Source: an uncultured Bacteroidales bacterium (GTDB lineage: Bacteria > Bacteroidota > Bacteroidia > Bacteroidales > P3). Taken from it: a stretch of DNA of 64,000 bases. The translations under genes and the position numbers were made by a program. The first letter of the stretch is position 1. The number at the start of each line of letters is the position of its first letter. The notes below the pieces were generated by a model. That model was not told where the DNA came from. It saw only the letters and a program-made list of their open reading frames with translations, and searched no databases. Shown piece after piece: positions 1 through 8,342 of the stretch. The stretch is from contig ONDE01000007.1 in NCBI GenBank assembly GCA_900316515.1, positions 1 to 64,000 on the forward strand. The letters are read 5' to 3'.

Positions 1-674
1 TTGACCCGGATGGGCGAGAGTTTGGAGATTATTATGACACTCAGGGGAAGTATCTTGGATGGGATGGCAAACAAGATATGAATGTTTATATTGTGAAGGA
101 GCAGGAAAGCATTAATAAAATCAGCTCAAATACTAGAAATAAAAAGACAACATCGAGTTCTGATGTTAATATTGCAGTAAGTACTAATTATGCTGTCATG
201 CGAAAAGCCGTTGAAGTGCTAGATATGACACATGAACGAAATGGACAAAAAGAATTTGGTGTTTCAATGAAAGGGATTACGTATAGTTCAGTACAAGAAG
301 GGACCCATAGTGGCTGCATAATTTATCCAGTCGATGATGGTTTTAGTGGGGAGGGAGTATCTATTCATTCTCATCCAGATGCAGATGAAAGGACTGGACA
401 TTGGATAACACACCCCTCCCAAGTTGATATAGATGAAACATTCTGTAACTATAATTTAAATATTATTGTGGGACAATGCGAAAAAAGAGATTTGGGTCAA
501 GAAATACATAATACCAAGTACAATGTTCAGTATGGGGCAGCTTTCTATGGAAGGCCATTAGCCGGTACGCCGAAAGAAGATGTCAAACCAAAAGTTGTGA
601 TTTTGGAAAACGCATTACGGAATATAGCCTATGGGGGAATTTCAGCAGCATGTAGTCGCATAAAAGTAAAATGA
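1..674 (+). CDS. RHS-family polymorphic toxin, C-terminal end with JAB-like peptidase tip (5' truncated by window)
   Basis: The reading frame is open from base 3 and carries the DPDG junction typical of the end of an RHS repeat-associated core, so the annotated ATG at 78 is internal and the real gene starts upstream of the window. The tip that follows holds an HSHP motif (near base 366) followed 14 residues later by SxxD, resembling the HxH...SxxD metal-binding signature of JAMM/JAB metallopeptidases, with a somewhat long spacer. JAB-like toxin tips are known on Bacteroidetes RHS proteins. The stop overlaps the next start (ATGA), suggesting coupled translation with an immunity gene. RHS assignment is firm; the peptidase activity is inferred. 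Confidence 0.75.
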   Translation, partial: DPDGREFGDYYDTQGKYLGWDGKQDMNVYIVKEQESINKISSNTRNKKTTSSSDVNIAVSTNYAVMRKAVEVLDMTHERNGQKEFGVSMKGITYSSVQEGTHSGCIIYPVDDGFSGEGVSIHSHPDADERTGHWITHPSQVDIDETFCNYNLNIIVGQCEKRDLGQEIHNTKYNVQYGAAFYGRPLAGTPKEDVKPKVVILENALRNIAYGGISAACSRIKVK

Positions 675-1270
675 TTATGAAGATGCTAAGCATTTGTATT
701 TGTTTTATTGTTTTAATCACAAATACATCATTTGGACAGGATATTTATGATAAGGTTCTTCATGATTGTTACAGTGAAGGATCGGCCAAGAGAATACTAT
801 TCCCTGTATTTGTAAATGGACGTCTTCCTGAGAGATCCATAGGTTACATCCAGTATTCAAATAATAACAAGAGCGATACTATATGGTTTATTTTTACAGG
901 ATTTACAATGTCGATGTCGGAAAATAGTTATCGAACACTGTTGCACATCGACAGTTTCGCTATGGAACAGAAAGACACCAACAGAATCTTTGAAATAAGT
1001 CTTTGTCTGAAAAGTTATATGGACTATTCAGACAACGACACAATGTGGGTTCATGCAGAAATTTCTACCGAATGGATTCGGCACGCGGATCCCACTTACA
1101 TTCGAATCGCAACAATAAAGAAAAAATATTATCTGTTTTCTATTGAATATGATGGCAGAGAATATTGGATATATAAGGACAGAATAAGCAGTAATTTGAT
1201 GGAAAAAGTCAAAAAAAAATACTGGAAACTCTATCATTCCAATAATGGAGTAACAGGAACTCTTTGGTAA
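671..1270 (+). CDS. Small secreted protein, putative immunity protein for the JAB-type tip
   Basis: 199 residues with an N-terminal hydrophobic signal (MLSICICFIVLITNTSFG) and a predicted exported, largely beta/alpha domain with no family I recognise. It overlaps the preceding RHS tip by four bases and the following orphan tip by its stop codon (TAATG), the compact arrangement of a toxin followed by its protector. Immunity function is inferred only from position. The gene is AT-rich like its neighbours and unlike the GC-rich chromosome downstream. Confidence 0.6.
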   Translation: MIMKMLSICICFIVLITNTSFGQDIYDKVLHDCYSEGSAKRILFPVFVNGRLPERSIGYIQYSNNNKSDTIWFIFTGFTMSMSENSYRTLLHIDSFAMEQKDTNRIFEISLCLKSYMDYSDNDTMWVHAEISTEWIRHADPTYIRIATIKKKYYLFSIEYDGREYWIYKDRISSNLMEKVKKKYWKLYHSNNGVTGTLW

Positions 1271-2223
1271 TGAAGCCTTACTTTGCATTAAAAAGTAGAA
1301 AGTTGAAATATTCAGCACATAAATTCGACCTGAAAAACCGCACTCAAACTATGCGGTTCCACCCCATCGTTTTCACCGGCAAAGAACGGGATGAGGAGAC
1401 AGGCTATGGTTACTTCGGCGCGAGGTATATGGACCACGAGCTGATGACCATGTGGCTCTCCGTTGACCCGATGGCGGATAAGTACCCATCTTTAAGCCCA
1501 TACAACTATTGCGCATGGAATCCAGTGAAATTGGTGGATCCGAAGGGAGAAGAGGCTATGGAAAATGACGATGAATGGAAATATAATACTACCACAAAGA
1601 AAATAGAATGGCTAAATGGGAACGGGGGTAGTACTCAACAAACCGTCACACTTACATCTGGAGATGGTAATCACGAGTCTTATAATTCCATGGTGTCATA
1701 CAATGGTGTAATTGAAGATATGTTTGATTTCAATGTCTTTTCAAATCAAGCTGATAACATTGTTGATGGGGGAGCCAATATTCTTGGAGGAGTTATGACA
1801 TGTGTTGGAGGAGCTGCGCTTGCGGTTGCAACCGAGGGTGCGGCAACTGGCGTTGCCGTGCCAATAGCTATGGCAGGAGGCGCTCAAGTGGGGCTTGGTA
1901 TCGAATCAATTGCTAATTCTGGATCCTGCGACCCTAAAACCAGAAACGAAAAGATTGTTTCCATTTTGAAAGCTATAAGTTCTGACGCAGCAACAACAAC
2001 AGCCGCGGCAATAACAAAAAAACTGTCACCAGAGAAAGTAATTTTGACGACATCAAAGCTGACAAAATTCATTACAGGCTATGCTGCGTTTGCTCTTGAT
2101 GCAACATGGTCTGCCGTAAAATATAGAGCTTTGTCTCACCCAACAATGAAAGGGATTCCCGATGGTTCAATAGTCACACACAACGAACATCGTAACAGGG
2201 GAGTCGGATTAATAGGAAAATAA
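1270..2223 (+). CDS. Displaced (orphan) RHS core fragment with a different C-terminal tip
   Basis: After about 30 residues the protein enters a classic RHS core end: FTGKERDEETGYGYFGARYMD, then LSVDPMADKYPSLSPYNYC and the DPKG junction (about residues 35-92). The remaining 220 residues form a different tip with a glycine/alanine-rich hydrophobic stretch (about 175-215) and an unassigned C-terminus. There is no signal peptide and no long RHS N-terminus, so this is a silent tip cassette of the sort that can recombine onto the full-length gene through the shared core. I chose ATG 1270, which overlaps the upstream stop; a TTG at 1264 is also in frame. Toxin activity of the tip is unknown. Confidence 0.65.
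   Translation: MKPYFALKSRKLKYSAHKFDLKNRTQTMRFHPIVFTGKERDEETGYGYFGARYMDHELMTMWLSVDPMADKYPSLSPYNYCAWNPVKLVDPKGEEAMENDDEWKYNTTTKKIEWLNGNGGSTQQTVTLTSGDGNHESYNSMVSYNGVIEDMFDFNVFSNQADNIVDGGANILGGVMTCVGGAALAVATEGAATGVAVPIAMAGGAQVGLGIESIANSGSCDPKTRNEKIVSILKAISSDAATTTAAAITKKLSPEKVILTTSKLTKFITGYAAFALDATWSAVKYRALSHPTMKGIPDGSIVTHNEHRNRGVGLIGK
1312..1399 (+). repeat. RHS core direct repeat, copy 1
   Basis: 88 bases that align without gaps to 2787-2874. Both encode the same RHS core stretch (HP-VF-GKERD). It lies inside the orphan tip gene and is the likely homology used to shuffle tips. Confidence 0.7.
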
Positions 2224-2238
2224 AAATCGAATAGCCCA

Positions 2239-2781
2239 ATGAGTTCATTTTACTACAAAAACAAAAAAAAACGAGGGACAATGATTGTGCAATATATCAT
2301 GTATCCGTTGTTATACTTAATCTCATTAGAGGTTATTTGCTGTATTGTTTTTTCAAATCGTATGACAACATTAGAATATATAAAATATATCGCGCTGGAA
2401 TGGGAATCTGTGGCTTTTGATATTTTTCTAACGCTATTTTTACTATGGTGGTATGGGGGAGATAAAGTGGTGTCTTTAGGATACAATTCGGAGCAAAGAA
2501 TATTTACAATACAATACTATGATTGGTGTTTCCGACCAAAAAATATTAAAATCCATGCCGAAAACATACAATATCAGGTTCTTCACACACCTGGTCCGAC
2601 AATATTCCCTTTTAATGTTTGCATATCTTTAGTAGATCGTAAAACAAAAAGAACAATCAATTTTTCCAGCGGATTTGGTTGGAAAAACAAACAGGTAAAT
2701 GAGATTGCTGATAGATTGAAGAAGCAAGGTGTTGGGAATCACCCCAGTGGAAAAGTCCAGGTGAAAACAACAACTAATTGA
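2239..2781 (+). CDS. Two-TM membrane protein, putative immunity protein of the orphan tip
   Basis: 180 residues with two hydrophobic helices (about 15-40 and 58-75) and a C-terminal soluble domain of about 100 residues rich in beta-like segments. No family recognised. It follows the orphan RHS tip by 15 bases and precedes the next copy of the RHS core repeat, the position of an immunity gene in RHS tip cassettes. A membrane location would suit protection against a membrane-acting tip, but this is inference. AT-rich composition matches the rest of the cassette array. Confidence 0.5.
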   Translation: MSSFYYKNKKKRGTMIVQYIMYPLLYLISLEVICCIVFSNRMTTLEYIKYIALEWESVAFDIFLTLFLLWWYGGDKVVSLGYNSEQRIFTIQYYDWCFRPKNIKIHAENIQYQVLHTPGPTIFPFNVCISLVDRKTKRTINFSSGFGWKNKQVNEIADRLKKQGVGNHPSGKVQVKTTTN

Positions 2782-2786
2782 CCATA

Positions 2787-2888
2787 TTAGCACATAAAAC
2801 TGCCCAAATAAAGTGCACTCAAACCATGCGGATTCACCCATTCGTTTTCAACGGGAAAGAGCGCGACGGGGAAACCTCTTTTCCTGCA
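2787..2888 (+). pseudogene. RHS core remnant (direct repeat copy 2)
   Basis: Bases 2787-2874 repeat 1312-1399 without gaps. From ATG 2826 the frame reads MRIHPFVFNGKERDGETSFPA then stop at 2888. The GKERD core motif breaks off where the integrase fragment begins in another frame, so this is a decayed third tip cassette cut by a rearrangement. Confidence 0.6.
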
Positions 2889-3319
2889 TGACAGGACTGC
2901 GCTACAGCGATGTGCAGGGTCTGCGGTGGAAGGACGTGAAGCGCAATGGCAAGCATCTTCAGCTGGAGTTTCACCAACAGAAGACCGACACCCACGAGCG
3001 TCTACCGCTATGTGCCGAAGCCGAAGCCCTGATGCGCGGGCAGAAGCATGGCGGCGAGTATGTCTTCAAGGAAGATAGCAACCAGAAGGTAAATGTTGTC
3101 ATAAAGAGATGGTGCAAGAATGCAAAAATCAAGAAACCCGTATCGTTCCATAGCGCACGACATACTTTTTGCGTGTTGTTGTTGACAAAAGATGTCCCCA
3201 TCTACAGCGTTCAGCAACTCATGTGCCACTCTGACATAAACACTACCAAAGTATATGCCGACCTGCTGAACAAGACCAAGTTCAAAGCGGTAAGGAAGAT
3301 GCCATGTATTTTGGCCTAA
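2868..3319 (+). pseudogene. Truncated tyrosine recombinase (integrase), catalytic domain only
   Basis: The frame holds the C-terminal catalytic domain of a Bacteroidetes-type phage integrase: TGLRYSDV (catalytic Arg), HSARHTF (HxxR), LMCHSDINTT (second His) and KVYADL (nucleophilic Tyr). The usual N-terminal arm-binding and core-binding domains (about 200-250 residues) are missing and the frame begins inside an RHS core remnant. All catalytic residues survive, so decay is recent or the domain was moved as a block. The longest open frame starts at 2813 but its first 20 residues are RHS DNA read in the wrong frame. Probably nonfunctional as an integrase. Confidence 0.7.
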
Positions 3320-3469
3320 ATTTCGACCATTTTCTTCTCGAAGCCGGTGATGGTGAGTTCGTCGGGGGAGACGAAACACAATTTACATAAAAAAGAGACC
3401 CCATAACAATATTATGTACTCGCGGGCGTTATTAGAATTATTAAACAATTAATAACTGAAACGAGAACA

Positions 3470-4321
3470 ATGGAACAATCTTTTGGAAACAGTTACGACC
3501 GTCAAAACACTGTGCGTTTCTTCCGCCGCTGGTGGCGTGTGCTGACAATAGTATTCGTTGTCGGCGCAGCAGTAAGCCTCGGCATATCGCTGTTGATCAA
3601 ACCCCTCTACAAATCGTCGGCGGTGATATTCCCGACCAACTCGAACCGTATCTCGAAGGCCATAATGGACTACCACTACAGCCTCGACTTCATGGACTAC
3701 GGCATAGAGCGCGACTGCGAATACGCCATACAGATCCTGAGCTCGAAGAGCATGGAACAGCGCGTGTGCGACCACTTCAACCTGATGGAGCACTACGCCA
3801 TCAAGGGACCGCACCCACAGTTCGACCTCAGCGAGCAGTACCGCAGCAATATCTCGGTTAAACGCACCGAGTTCCTCGGCGTGGAGATAGGCGTGCTCGA
3901 CCAAGACCCGCAGTGGGCGGCCGACATAGCCAACTACATGGCGGCGATGTACGACACACTGTGCCACCAAATACACCACGACCGCGCAGTGTGCGCAGCC
4001 GAAGCCATGCATGGTGTGTGCGCAGAGTTGGAGAAAGAGATAGACTCGCTGTCGCAACTGCCCGCCACCGAGTGGCGCAAGGCCTTGATAGCCGACAAAT
4101 GCGAGCAGCTGGCCGACCTGCAGACACGCGCCACGCAGACCGCCGTGGACCGCGACTTGGAGGTGAGCTACAAGTATTCGGTAGACCGCGCTGTTCCAGC
4201 CGACAAGAAAGCCTACCCCAAGCGTTCGCTCATAACCCTGGCCGGTGCCTTCGGTGCCGTGGTGGTATGCATCTTTGCCCTGCTGGTGTTCTGCCCGGCC
4301 AAGAAAGAGGAGGAAAACTAG
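3470..4321 (+). CDS. Wzz-like chain-length determinant protein
   Basis: 283 residues with the Wzz/FepE/Etk layout: a short cytoplasmic start, TM helix at about 22-45, a long periplasmic region with helical content, and a second TM helix at about 256-275 followed by a short charged tail. In this family such proteins set the length of O-antigen or capsule chains together with a Wzy polymerase. The next gene encodes an O-antigen ligase/polymerase-like membrane protein, which supports the role. No tyrosine kinase domain is fused. Its stop codon is the first TAG of a 9-bp tandem array. Symbol withheld because the exact subfamily is uncertain. Confidence 0.7.
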   Translation: MEQSFGNSYDRQNTVRFFRRWWRVLTIVFVVGAAVSLGISLLIKPLYKSSAVIFPTNSNRISKAIMDYHYSLDFMDYGIERDCEYAIQILSSKSMEQRVCDHFNLMEHYAIKGPHPQFDLSEQYRSNISVKRTEFLGVEIGVLDQDPQWAADIANYMAAMYDTLCHQIHHDRAVCAAEAMHGVCAELEKEIDSLSQLPATEWRKALIADKCEQLADLQTRATQTAVDRDLEVSYKYSVDRAVPADKKAYPKRSLITLAGAFGAVVVCIFALLVFCPAKKEEEN

Positions 4322-4371
4322 AAATTCTAGAAAATCTAGATAATCTAGAACATCTAGAAATCCTAGACAAT
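4318..4371 (+). repeat. Six 9-bp tandem words (CTAGAAAAT type)
   Basis: Six consecutive 9-mers, each starting CTAGA or CTAGAAN: variants CTAGAAATT, CTAGAAAAT, CTAGATAAT, CTAGAACAT, CTAGAAATC, CTAGACAAT. The first supplies the stop of the Wzz-like gene and the last reaches the ATG of the next gene (4370). The same word reappears inside a coding sequence at 39041-39076. Confidence 0.9.
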
Positions 4372-5809
4372 GAAACAATGGCTGCAAAATAACAAGGGGC
4401 TGCTGGGAGCGCTGGCGGTGACGGTGGCGTTCATAGCTGCCGAGTGCGCTGTGTTCTACTGGAAGGGCGGATACCTGGCGGCACTGGCGCCGCTGGCCTT
4501 GATTGCCGTGTGGCTCTTCGCCGTGCGCTTCGAGACAGGCCTGCTGCTGATGGCTCTGCTAACCCCATTTGCCGTCAACGTGGCCCTGCTGCCTGGCATG
4601 GAACTTTCGATGCCGGTGGAGCCAATGATGATACTCTTCACGCTGATGTTCTTCTTCCGCGTGCTGGTGTCCAAGAGCTACGACCTGCGCCTGCTGCGCC
4701 ACCCCGTGAGCCTGCTGCTACTGGCCACACTTGTATGGTGGGTGGTGACGAGCTGCACCTCGCGCCTGCCATGGGTGTCGTTCAAATACTTCATAGCGCG
4801 CATCTGGTTCGTGGTGCCCTTCTTCTTCGCCGCAGCACAGATTTTCCGCAACCGCGACCGTATACGCCAGTTCTTCTGGGCCTACGCCATTGGACTAGGT
4901 ATAGTGATACTGATAGCCACCACCAAGACATTGGGCAACTTCAGCGACCTGCAGACGCTGCACCGTGTGATGCGCCCATTCTACAACGACCATACAGCCT
5001 ACGGCTGCGCCATAGCGCTGATGATACCGGCAGCGTTCTACTTCATCTTCTCGCGTGGACACAGCGGCTGGCGCCGCGTGCTGACGCTGCTGCTCTTCGC
5101 AGGACTCTGCGTCGGCCTGTTCTTCAGCTACTGCCGCGCGGCATGGCTCAGCGTGCTGGGTGCCATAGGAGTCTATGTGCTGGTGCGCATGGGCATGAAG
5201 GTTAAATGGATGGTACTGCTCTTCGGCCTTGGCGTGGGAGCCTTCTTCATGTACCAGAGCGAGGTGCTTTACAAGTTGGGCAAGAACCACCAGGACTCGA
5301 GCTACGAGCTTGCCGACCAGGTGAAGAGCATATCGAATATCTCGACCGATGCCAGCAATGTGGAGCGACTGAACCGCTGGGCTTCGGCCATGCGCCTGTG
5401 GAAAGAGAGCCCCGTGCTGGGCACAGGTCCCGGCACCTACCAGTTCATCTACGGCAGCTACCAGCGCAGTTACCAGCTGTCGACCATCAGCACCAACAGC
5501 GGCAACCTGGGCAACGCCCACAGCGAATACATAGGTCCCATGACCGAACAAGGACTGCCCGGGGTAATACTTGTTGTGGCGTTGTTTCTTACCACCTTTG
5601 CCACAGGCGTGCGTGTATACCGCACAGCCCGCGACCCCGAGGTGCGGCACATGGCATTGGCATTCACACTGTGCCTTTTGACCTACTACATACACGGTGT
5701 CTTCAACAACTTCCTGGACACCGACAAACTCTCCGTGCCCTTCTGGGCCTTCACTGCTGCCGTGGTGGCGCTGGACGTATACTCGGAGAAATTGAAAACT
5801 GAGAATTGA
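4370..5809 (+). CDS. O-antigen ligase/polymerase family membrane protein
   Basis: 479 residues with about ten to twelve hydrophobic helices and one large loop (about 300-385) holding the family signature: WKESPVLGTGPGTYQFIYG and, further on, NAHSEYIG. This is the WaaL/Wzy-type pattern (Wzy_C), where the loop lies outside the cytoplasmic membrane. Such enzymes join or polymerise glycan repeat units. Pairing with a Wzz-like gene upstream fits either O-antigen or exopolysaccharide assembly; ligase and polymerase cannot be told apart by sequence here. The last codons (EKLKTEN) are built from a 7-bp word array that runs into the next gene. Confidence 0.75.
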   Translation: MKQWLQNNKGLLGALAVTVAFIAAECAVFYWKGGYLAALAPLALIAVWLFAVRFETGLLLMALLTPFAVNVALLPGMELSMPVEPMMILFTLMFFFRVLVSKSYDLRLLRHPVSLLLLATLVWWVVTSCTSRLPWVSFKYFIARIWFVVPFFFAAAQIFRNRDRIRQFFWAYAIGLGIVILIATTKTLGNFSDLQTLHRVMRPFYNDHTAYGCAIALMIPAAFYFIFSRGHSGWRRVLTLLLFAGLCVGLFFSYCRAAWLSVLGAIGVYVLVRMGMKVKWMVLLFGLGVGAFFMYQSEVLYKLGKNHQDSSYELADQVKSISNISTDASNVERLNRWASAMRLWKESPVLGTGPGTYQFIYGSYQRSYQLSTISTNSGNLGNAHSEYIGPMTEQGLPGVILVVALFLTTFATGVRVYRTARDPEVRHMALAFTLCLLTYYIHGVFNNFLDTDKLSVPFWAFTAAVVALDVYSEKLKTEN

Positions 5810-5818
5810 AAGTTGAAA
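5791..5818 (+). repeat. Four 7-bp words (ATTGAAA type) across a stop/start junction
   Basis: ATTGAAA, ACTGAGA, ATTGAAA, GTTGAAA in a row. The array encodes the last residues of the upstream protein, its TGA stop (5807-5809), and the TTG start and first residues of the NlpC/P60 gene. Confidence 0.85.
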
Positions 5819-6396
5819 TAGATATAACCAGACTATTGCGACTTGCGTTCTGCGCGAGCCTTCTTCTCTCCTTTCACCTCACACCACTCACCTTACACGC
5901 GCAGCAACACGTGCGCCACCGCTGTTGGGACATTGACGAGGAGGTGGAGCACGGCAACATAAGCATCCCCTTCCGTCGTCCATTGCCGTCGGAGAGCATT
6001 GACACTGCCGACCTGCTGATAGACTATGCTTCGAAATATATCGGCACTCCCTACCGCTATGGCGGCCGCACGCCCAAGGGTTTTGACTGCGCCGGCTTCG
6101 CACGCTTTGCATACCTGCGCTACGGCTACGACCTGCCTGGCTGGTGCGGTGCGCAAGCACGGCTAGGCATCGAGGTTAGCGATCCCCGCAATCTGCAACG
6201 CGGCGACCTGGTCTTCTTCGGAGGCCGGCACCAATCGAAAGTGATAGGCCACACCGGCATAGTGGTGGAGGCCAACGCCGAGACCGGAGTCTTCCGCTTC
6301 ATCCACTCCTCAACCACCGCTGGAGTGATAATAAGTCGCTCCACTGAACCTTACTACAAGGAACGGTATATCACAGCCAGAAGGATACTGAGATAA
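5806..6396 (+). CDS. NlpC/P60 family cell-wall hydrolase
   Basis: 196 residues with a signal peptide (hydrophobic about 10-30, ending HAQQ) and a C-terminal NlpC/P60 papain-like domain (about 75-190). The catalytic triad is visible: Cys in GFDCAGF, His in IGHTGIVV and a polar residue context in FIHSST. Members cleave the peptide stem of peptidoglycan in the periplasm. The only plausible start is TTG at 5806, overlapping the upstream TGA, which implies translational coupling with the glycan-assembly genes. Single-domain, near the usual size for lipid-less Spr-like hydrolases. Confidence 0.8.
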   Translation: MKVEIDITRLLRLAFCASLLLSFHLTPLTLHAQQHVRHRCWDIDEEVEHGNISIPFRRPLPSESIDTADLLIDYASKYIGTPYRYGGRTPKGFDCAGFARFAYLRYGYDLPGWCGAQARLGIEVSDPRNLQRGDLVFFGGRHQSKVIGHTGIVVEANAETGVFRFIHSSTTAGVIISRSTEPYYKERYITARRILR

Positions 6397-6458
6397 TGCT
6401 ATTGCCTTCCGTAGTGTAATAAAAGAGTGGCATACACAATAATAAAATAGCAACAAAT

Positions 6459-8255
6459 CTACTCCTCACTGGTGTCGCTGATGAATCGACGATAGGCGCT
6501 GAAAGTGTTGGCTCGGGAAATGAAGCCGAGGTAGTTCTGCTCGTCGTCGATGACCACAAGGTTGTAGCGGTTGCCAATACGGAATTTCTCAACGACCTCG
6601 GTTAGCGAGTCGCTGCTACGCACAAGGTCGCCCTCGGAGAGGGGGTGCATAAGGTCGTCGACAGTGACACTGTCGTACAAATCGGTATTGAAAATTATCT
6701 TACGAACATCGTCGAGGACGATGACGCCGAGGAACTTGTCGTCGTCGCTGAGCACCGGGAAGAGGTTACGGCGCGAGGACTTGATGGCCTCGACAAGGTC
6801 GCGCAGGTGGTCGCCGCTACGGACAATGACGAAGTTGGTCTCAATGAGACTATGCATATTCATCAGATTCCATGCCGAGGAGTCTTTGTCGTGCGTCAGC
6901 AGGTCGCCGTGTTCGGCAAGTTTGCGGGCATATATGCTGTGGCGCTCGAAGGGCGAGATGCAGAGGTAGGTGACAGCCGAGGCTGTAAGCAGAGGCACCA
7001 GCAAGCCGTAGCCGCCGGTGATGTCGGCGATGAGGAAGGTGGCCATGAAGGGGGCGTGCATGACGCCAGTCATAACGGCAGCCATGCCCACGAGGGCGAA
7101 GTTGGCGGTGTCCTGTGGCGGCAGACCGAGCTGGTTGCCGAGGGTGGCGACAAAATACCCCGAGAGGCCGCCCAGCACCAGCGACGGGCCGAAAGTACCG
7201 CCCACACCGCCGCTACCGATGGTGGTGGCAGTGGCTATAGCTTTGAGCAGGATGAGGACAAACAGCACTATCACGATAGCCCATGCGTTACCGGCCCACT
7301 GGCTGTATAGGGTACCGGCGAAAAGGCTGTCGGGGTTGCCATGCAGCAAATTGGTAAGGGAGGCATAACCTTCGCCGTAGAGCGGCGGAAATAGCACCAC
7401 CATGACTCCGAGCACAAGACCGCCAACGAGCATCTTGACCCACGGGTTCTTGCGCTTGGCAAACCAACCCTCGACGCCGTCGGCGACCCTGAGGAAGTAG
7501 AGCGACACCATGGCGCAAAAGATACCCAACACAGCATAGAATGGCAGCTGCGACAAGGCAAAAGGAGCCTCGACGGTGAAGCTGAACTGCACATCGGTAC
7601 CCATTGTGAAATAGGCCACCGAAGAAGCCGTGAGGGCCGCGATAAGCAGCGGAAGCGCCGTGGTGGCAGTGAGGTCGAACATGAACACTTCAACCACAAA
7701 GAGCACCCCGGCGAAGGGGGCCTTAAAGATACCTGCAATGGCTCCTGCAGCACCGCAACCCAGCAGCAGTCGCACGCTTCTGGGCGAGAGTCGGAACCAA
7801 CGCCCCACATTGCTACCTATGGCCGAGCCCGTGGAGGCTATTGGCGCCTCGAGACCGACCGAGCCGCCAAAGGCAACGGTAAGTGTGGAAGCGATGAGTG
7901 AGGTGTACATGTTCTTGGGCGGCAATTCGGAGCGTTTACGGCTGATGGCCAACAACACCGACGGCAGGCCGTGGCCGATGTCGCCCTTGACAATATAGCG
8001 CACATACAGCACCGTCAGCAGGATGCCGATTAGCGGCAAGAAGAAGATAATGATAAGCGATGAATGATGAATGATGAGCGAAGTGTCGGTCGACAGACGT
8101 GTGACAAGGACTCCAGCATAGTGCACAAGAGTCTTCAGCAGCACTGCAGCCAGGCCGCTCAGCAAGCCCACGACGACAGCCAACAGCATCACGAACACGG
8201 GTTCGCTGATATGGCGCAGGCGCCAACGGTGTATAGTCTTATAAAAGTTCACCAC
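6459..8255 (-). CDS. ClC-type chloride channel or H+/Cl- exchanger with C-terminal CBS pair
   Basis: 598 residues: about 430 residues of polytopic ClC core, then two CBS domains (about 455-590). Filter motifs are present in divergent form: GHGLPSV for GSGIP, GLEAP (keeping the gating glutamate) for GREGP, and GTFGPSLV for GIFAP. The kept gating Glu argues for a gated or coupled transporter. CBS pairs in this family bind nucleotides and regulate transport. Bases 8045-8079 are a 7-bp word array that encodes the odd SLIIHHSSLIII stretch near residues 58-70. Transcribed leftward from a promoter at 8282-8289, divergent from the OmpA gene. Confidence 0.85.
   Translation of the reverse strand: MVNFYKTIHRWRLRHISEPVFVMLLAVVVGLLSGLAAVLLKTLVHYAGVLVTRLSTDTSLIIHHSSLIIIFFLPLIGILLTVLYVRYIVKGDIGHGLPSVLLAISRKRSELPPKNMYTSLIASTLTVAFGGSVGLEAPIASTGSAIGSNVGRWFRLSPRSVRLLLGCGAAGAIAGIFKAPFAGVLFVVEVFMFDLTATTALPLLIAALTASSVAYFTMGTDVQFSFTVEAPFALSQLPFYAVLGIFCAMVSLYFLRVADGVEGWFAKRKNPWVKMLVGGLVLGVMVVLFPPLYGEGYASLTNLLHGNPDSLFAGTLYSQWAGNAWAIVIVLFVLILLKAIATATTIGSGGVGGTFGPSLVLGGLSGYFVATLGNQLGLPPQDTANFALVGMAAVMTGVMHAPFMATFLIADITGGYGLLVPLLTASAVTYLCISPFERHSIYARKLAEHGDLLTHDKDSSAWNLMNMHSLIETNFVIVRSGDHLRDLVEAIKSSRRNLFPVLSDDDKFLGVIVLDDVRKIIFNTDLYDSVTVDDLMHPLSEGDLVRSSDSLTEVVEKFRIGNRYNLVVIDDEQNYLGFISRANTFSAYRRFISDTSEE
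8045..8079 (+). repeat. Five 7-bp words (GATGAAT type) inside the ClC gene
   Basis: AGATAAT, GATAAGC, GATGAAT, GATGAAT, GATGAGC in a row. In the channel frame this reads as a His/Ser/Ile-rich segment between the first membrane helices. Confidence 0.75.
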
Positions 8256-8281
8256 ATTCTTTTTTCACAAAAAAGCGGGTG

Positions 8282-8289
8282 CAAAAATA
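8282..8289 (-). promoter_or_regulatory. Bacteroidetes -7 box for the ClC gene
   Basis: Reverse strand reads TATTTTTG, matching TAnnTTTG, 27 bases upstream of the ATG. Confidence 0.5.
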
Positions 8290-8342
8290 CGAAAAATATT
8301 TTAATTGCGTTATAATTTGGGAAATAAAATAAAACCGACTAT

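Noticed and set aside
2868..3319. Functional integrase with an attachment site
   Set aside because: The N-terminal DNA-binding domains are gone and no flanking direct repeat suggests an att site, so it is treated as a remnant.
2971..3379. Reverse-strand open frames opposite the integrase fragment
   Set aside because: They are shadows of the integrase codons; none keeps a family motif. A short stretch near 3318-3374 read on the reverse strand (SPDELTITGFEKKMVEI) looks protein-like but is too short and lacks a start, so it is left as possible debris.
8300..8342. Promoter for the OmpA lipoprotein gene
   Set aside because: TATAATTTG near 8311 resembles but does not match TAnnTTTG spacing, so not listed as a feature.
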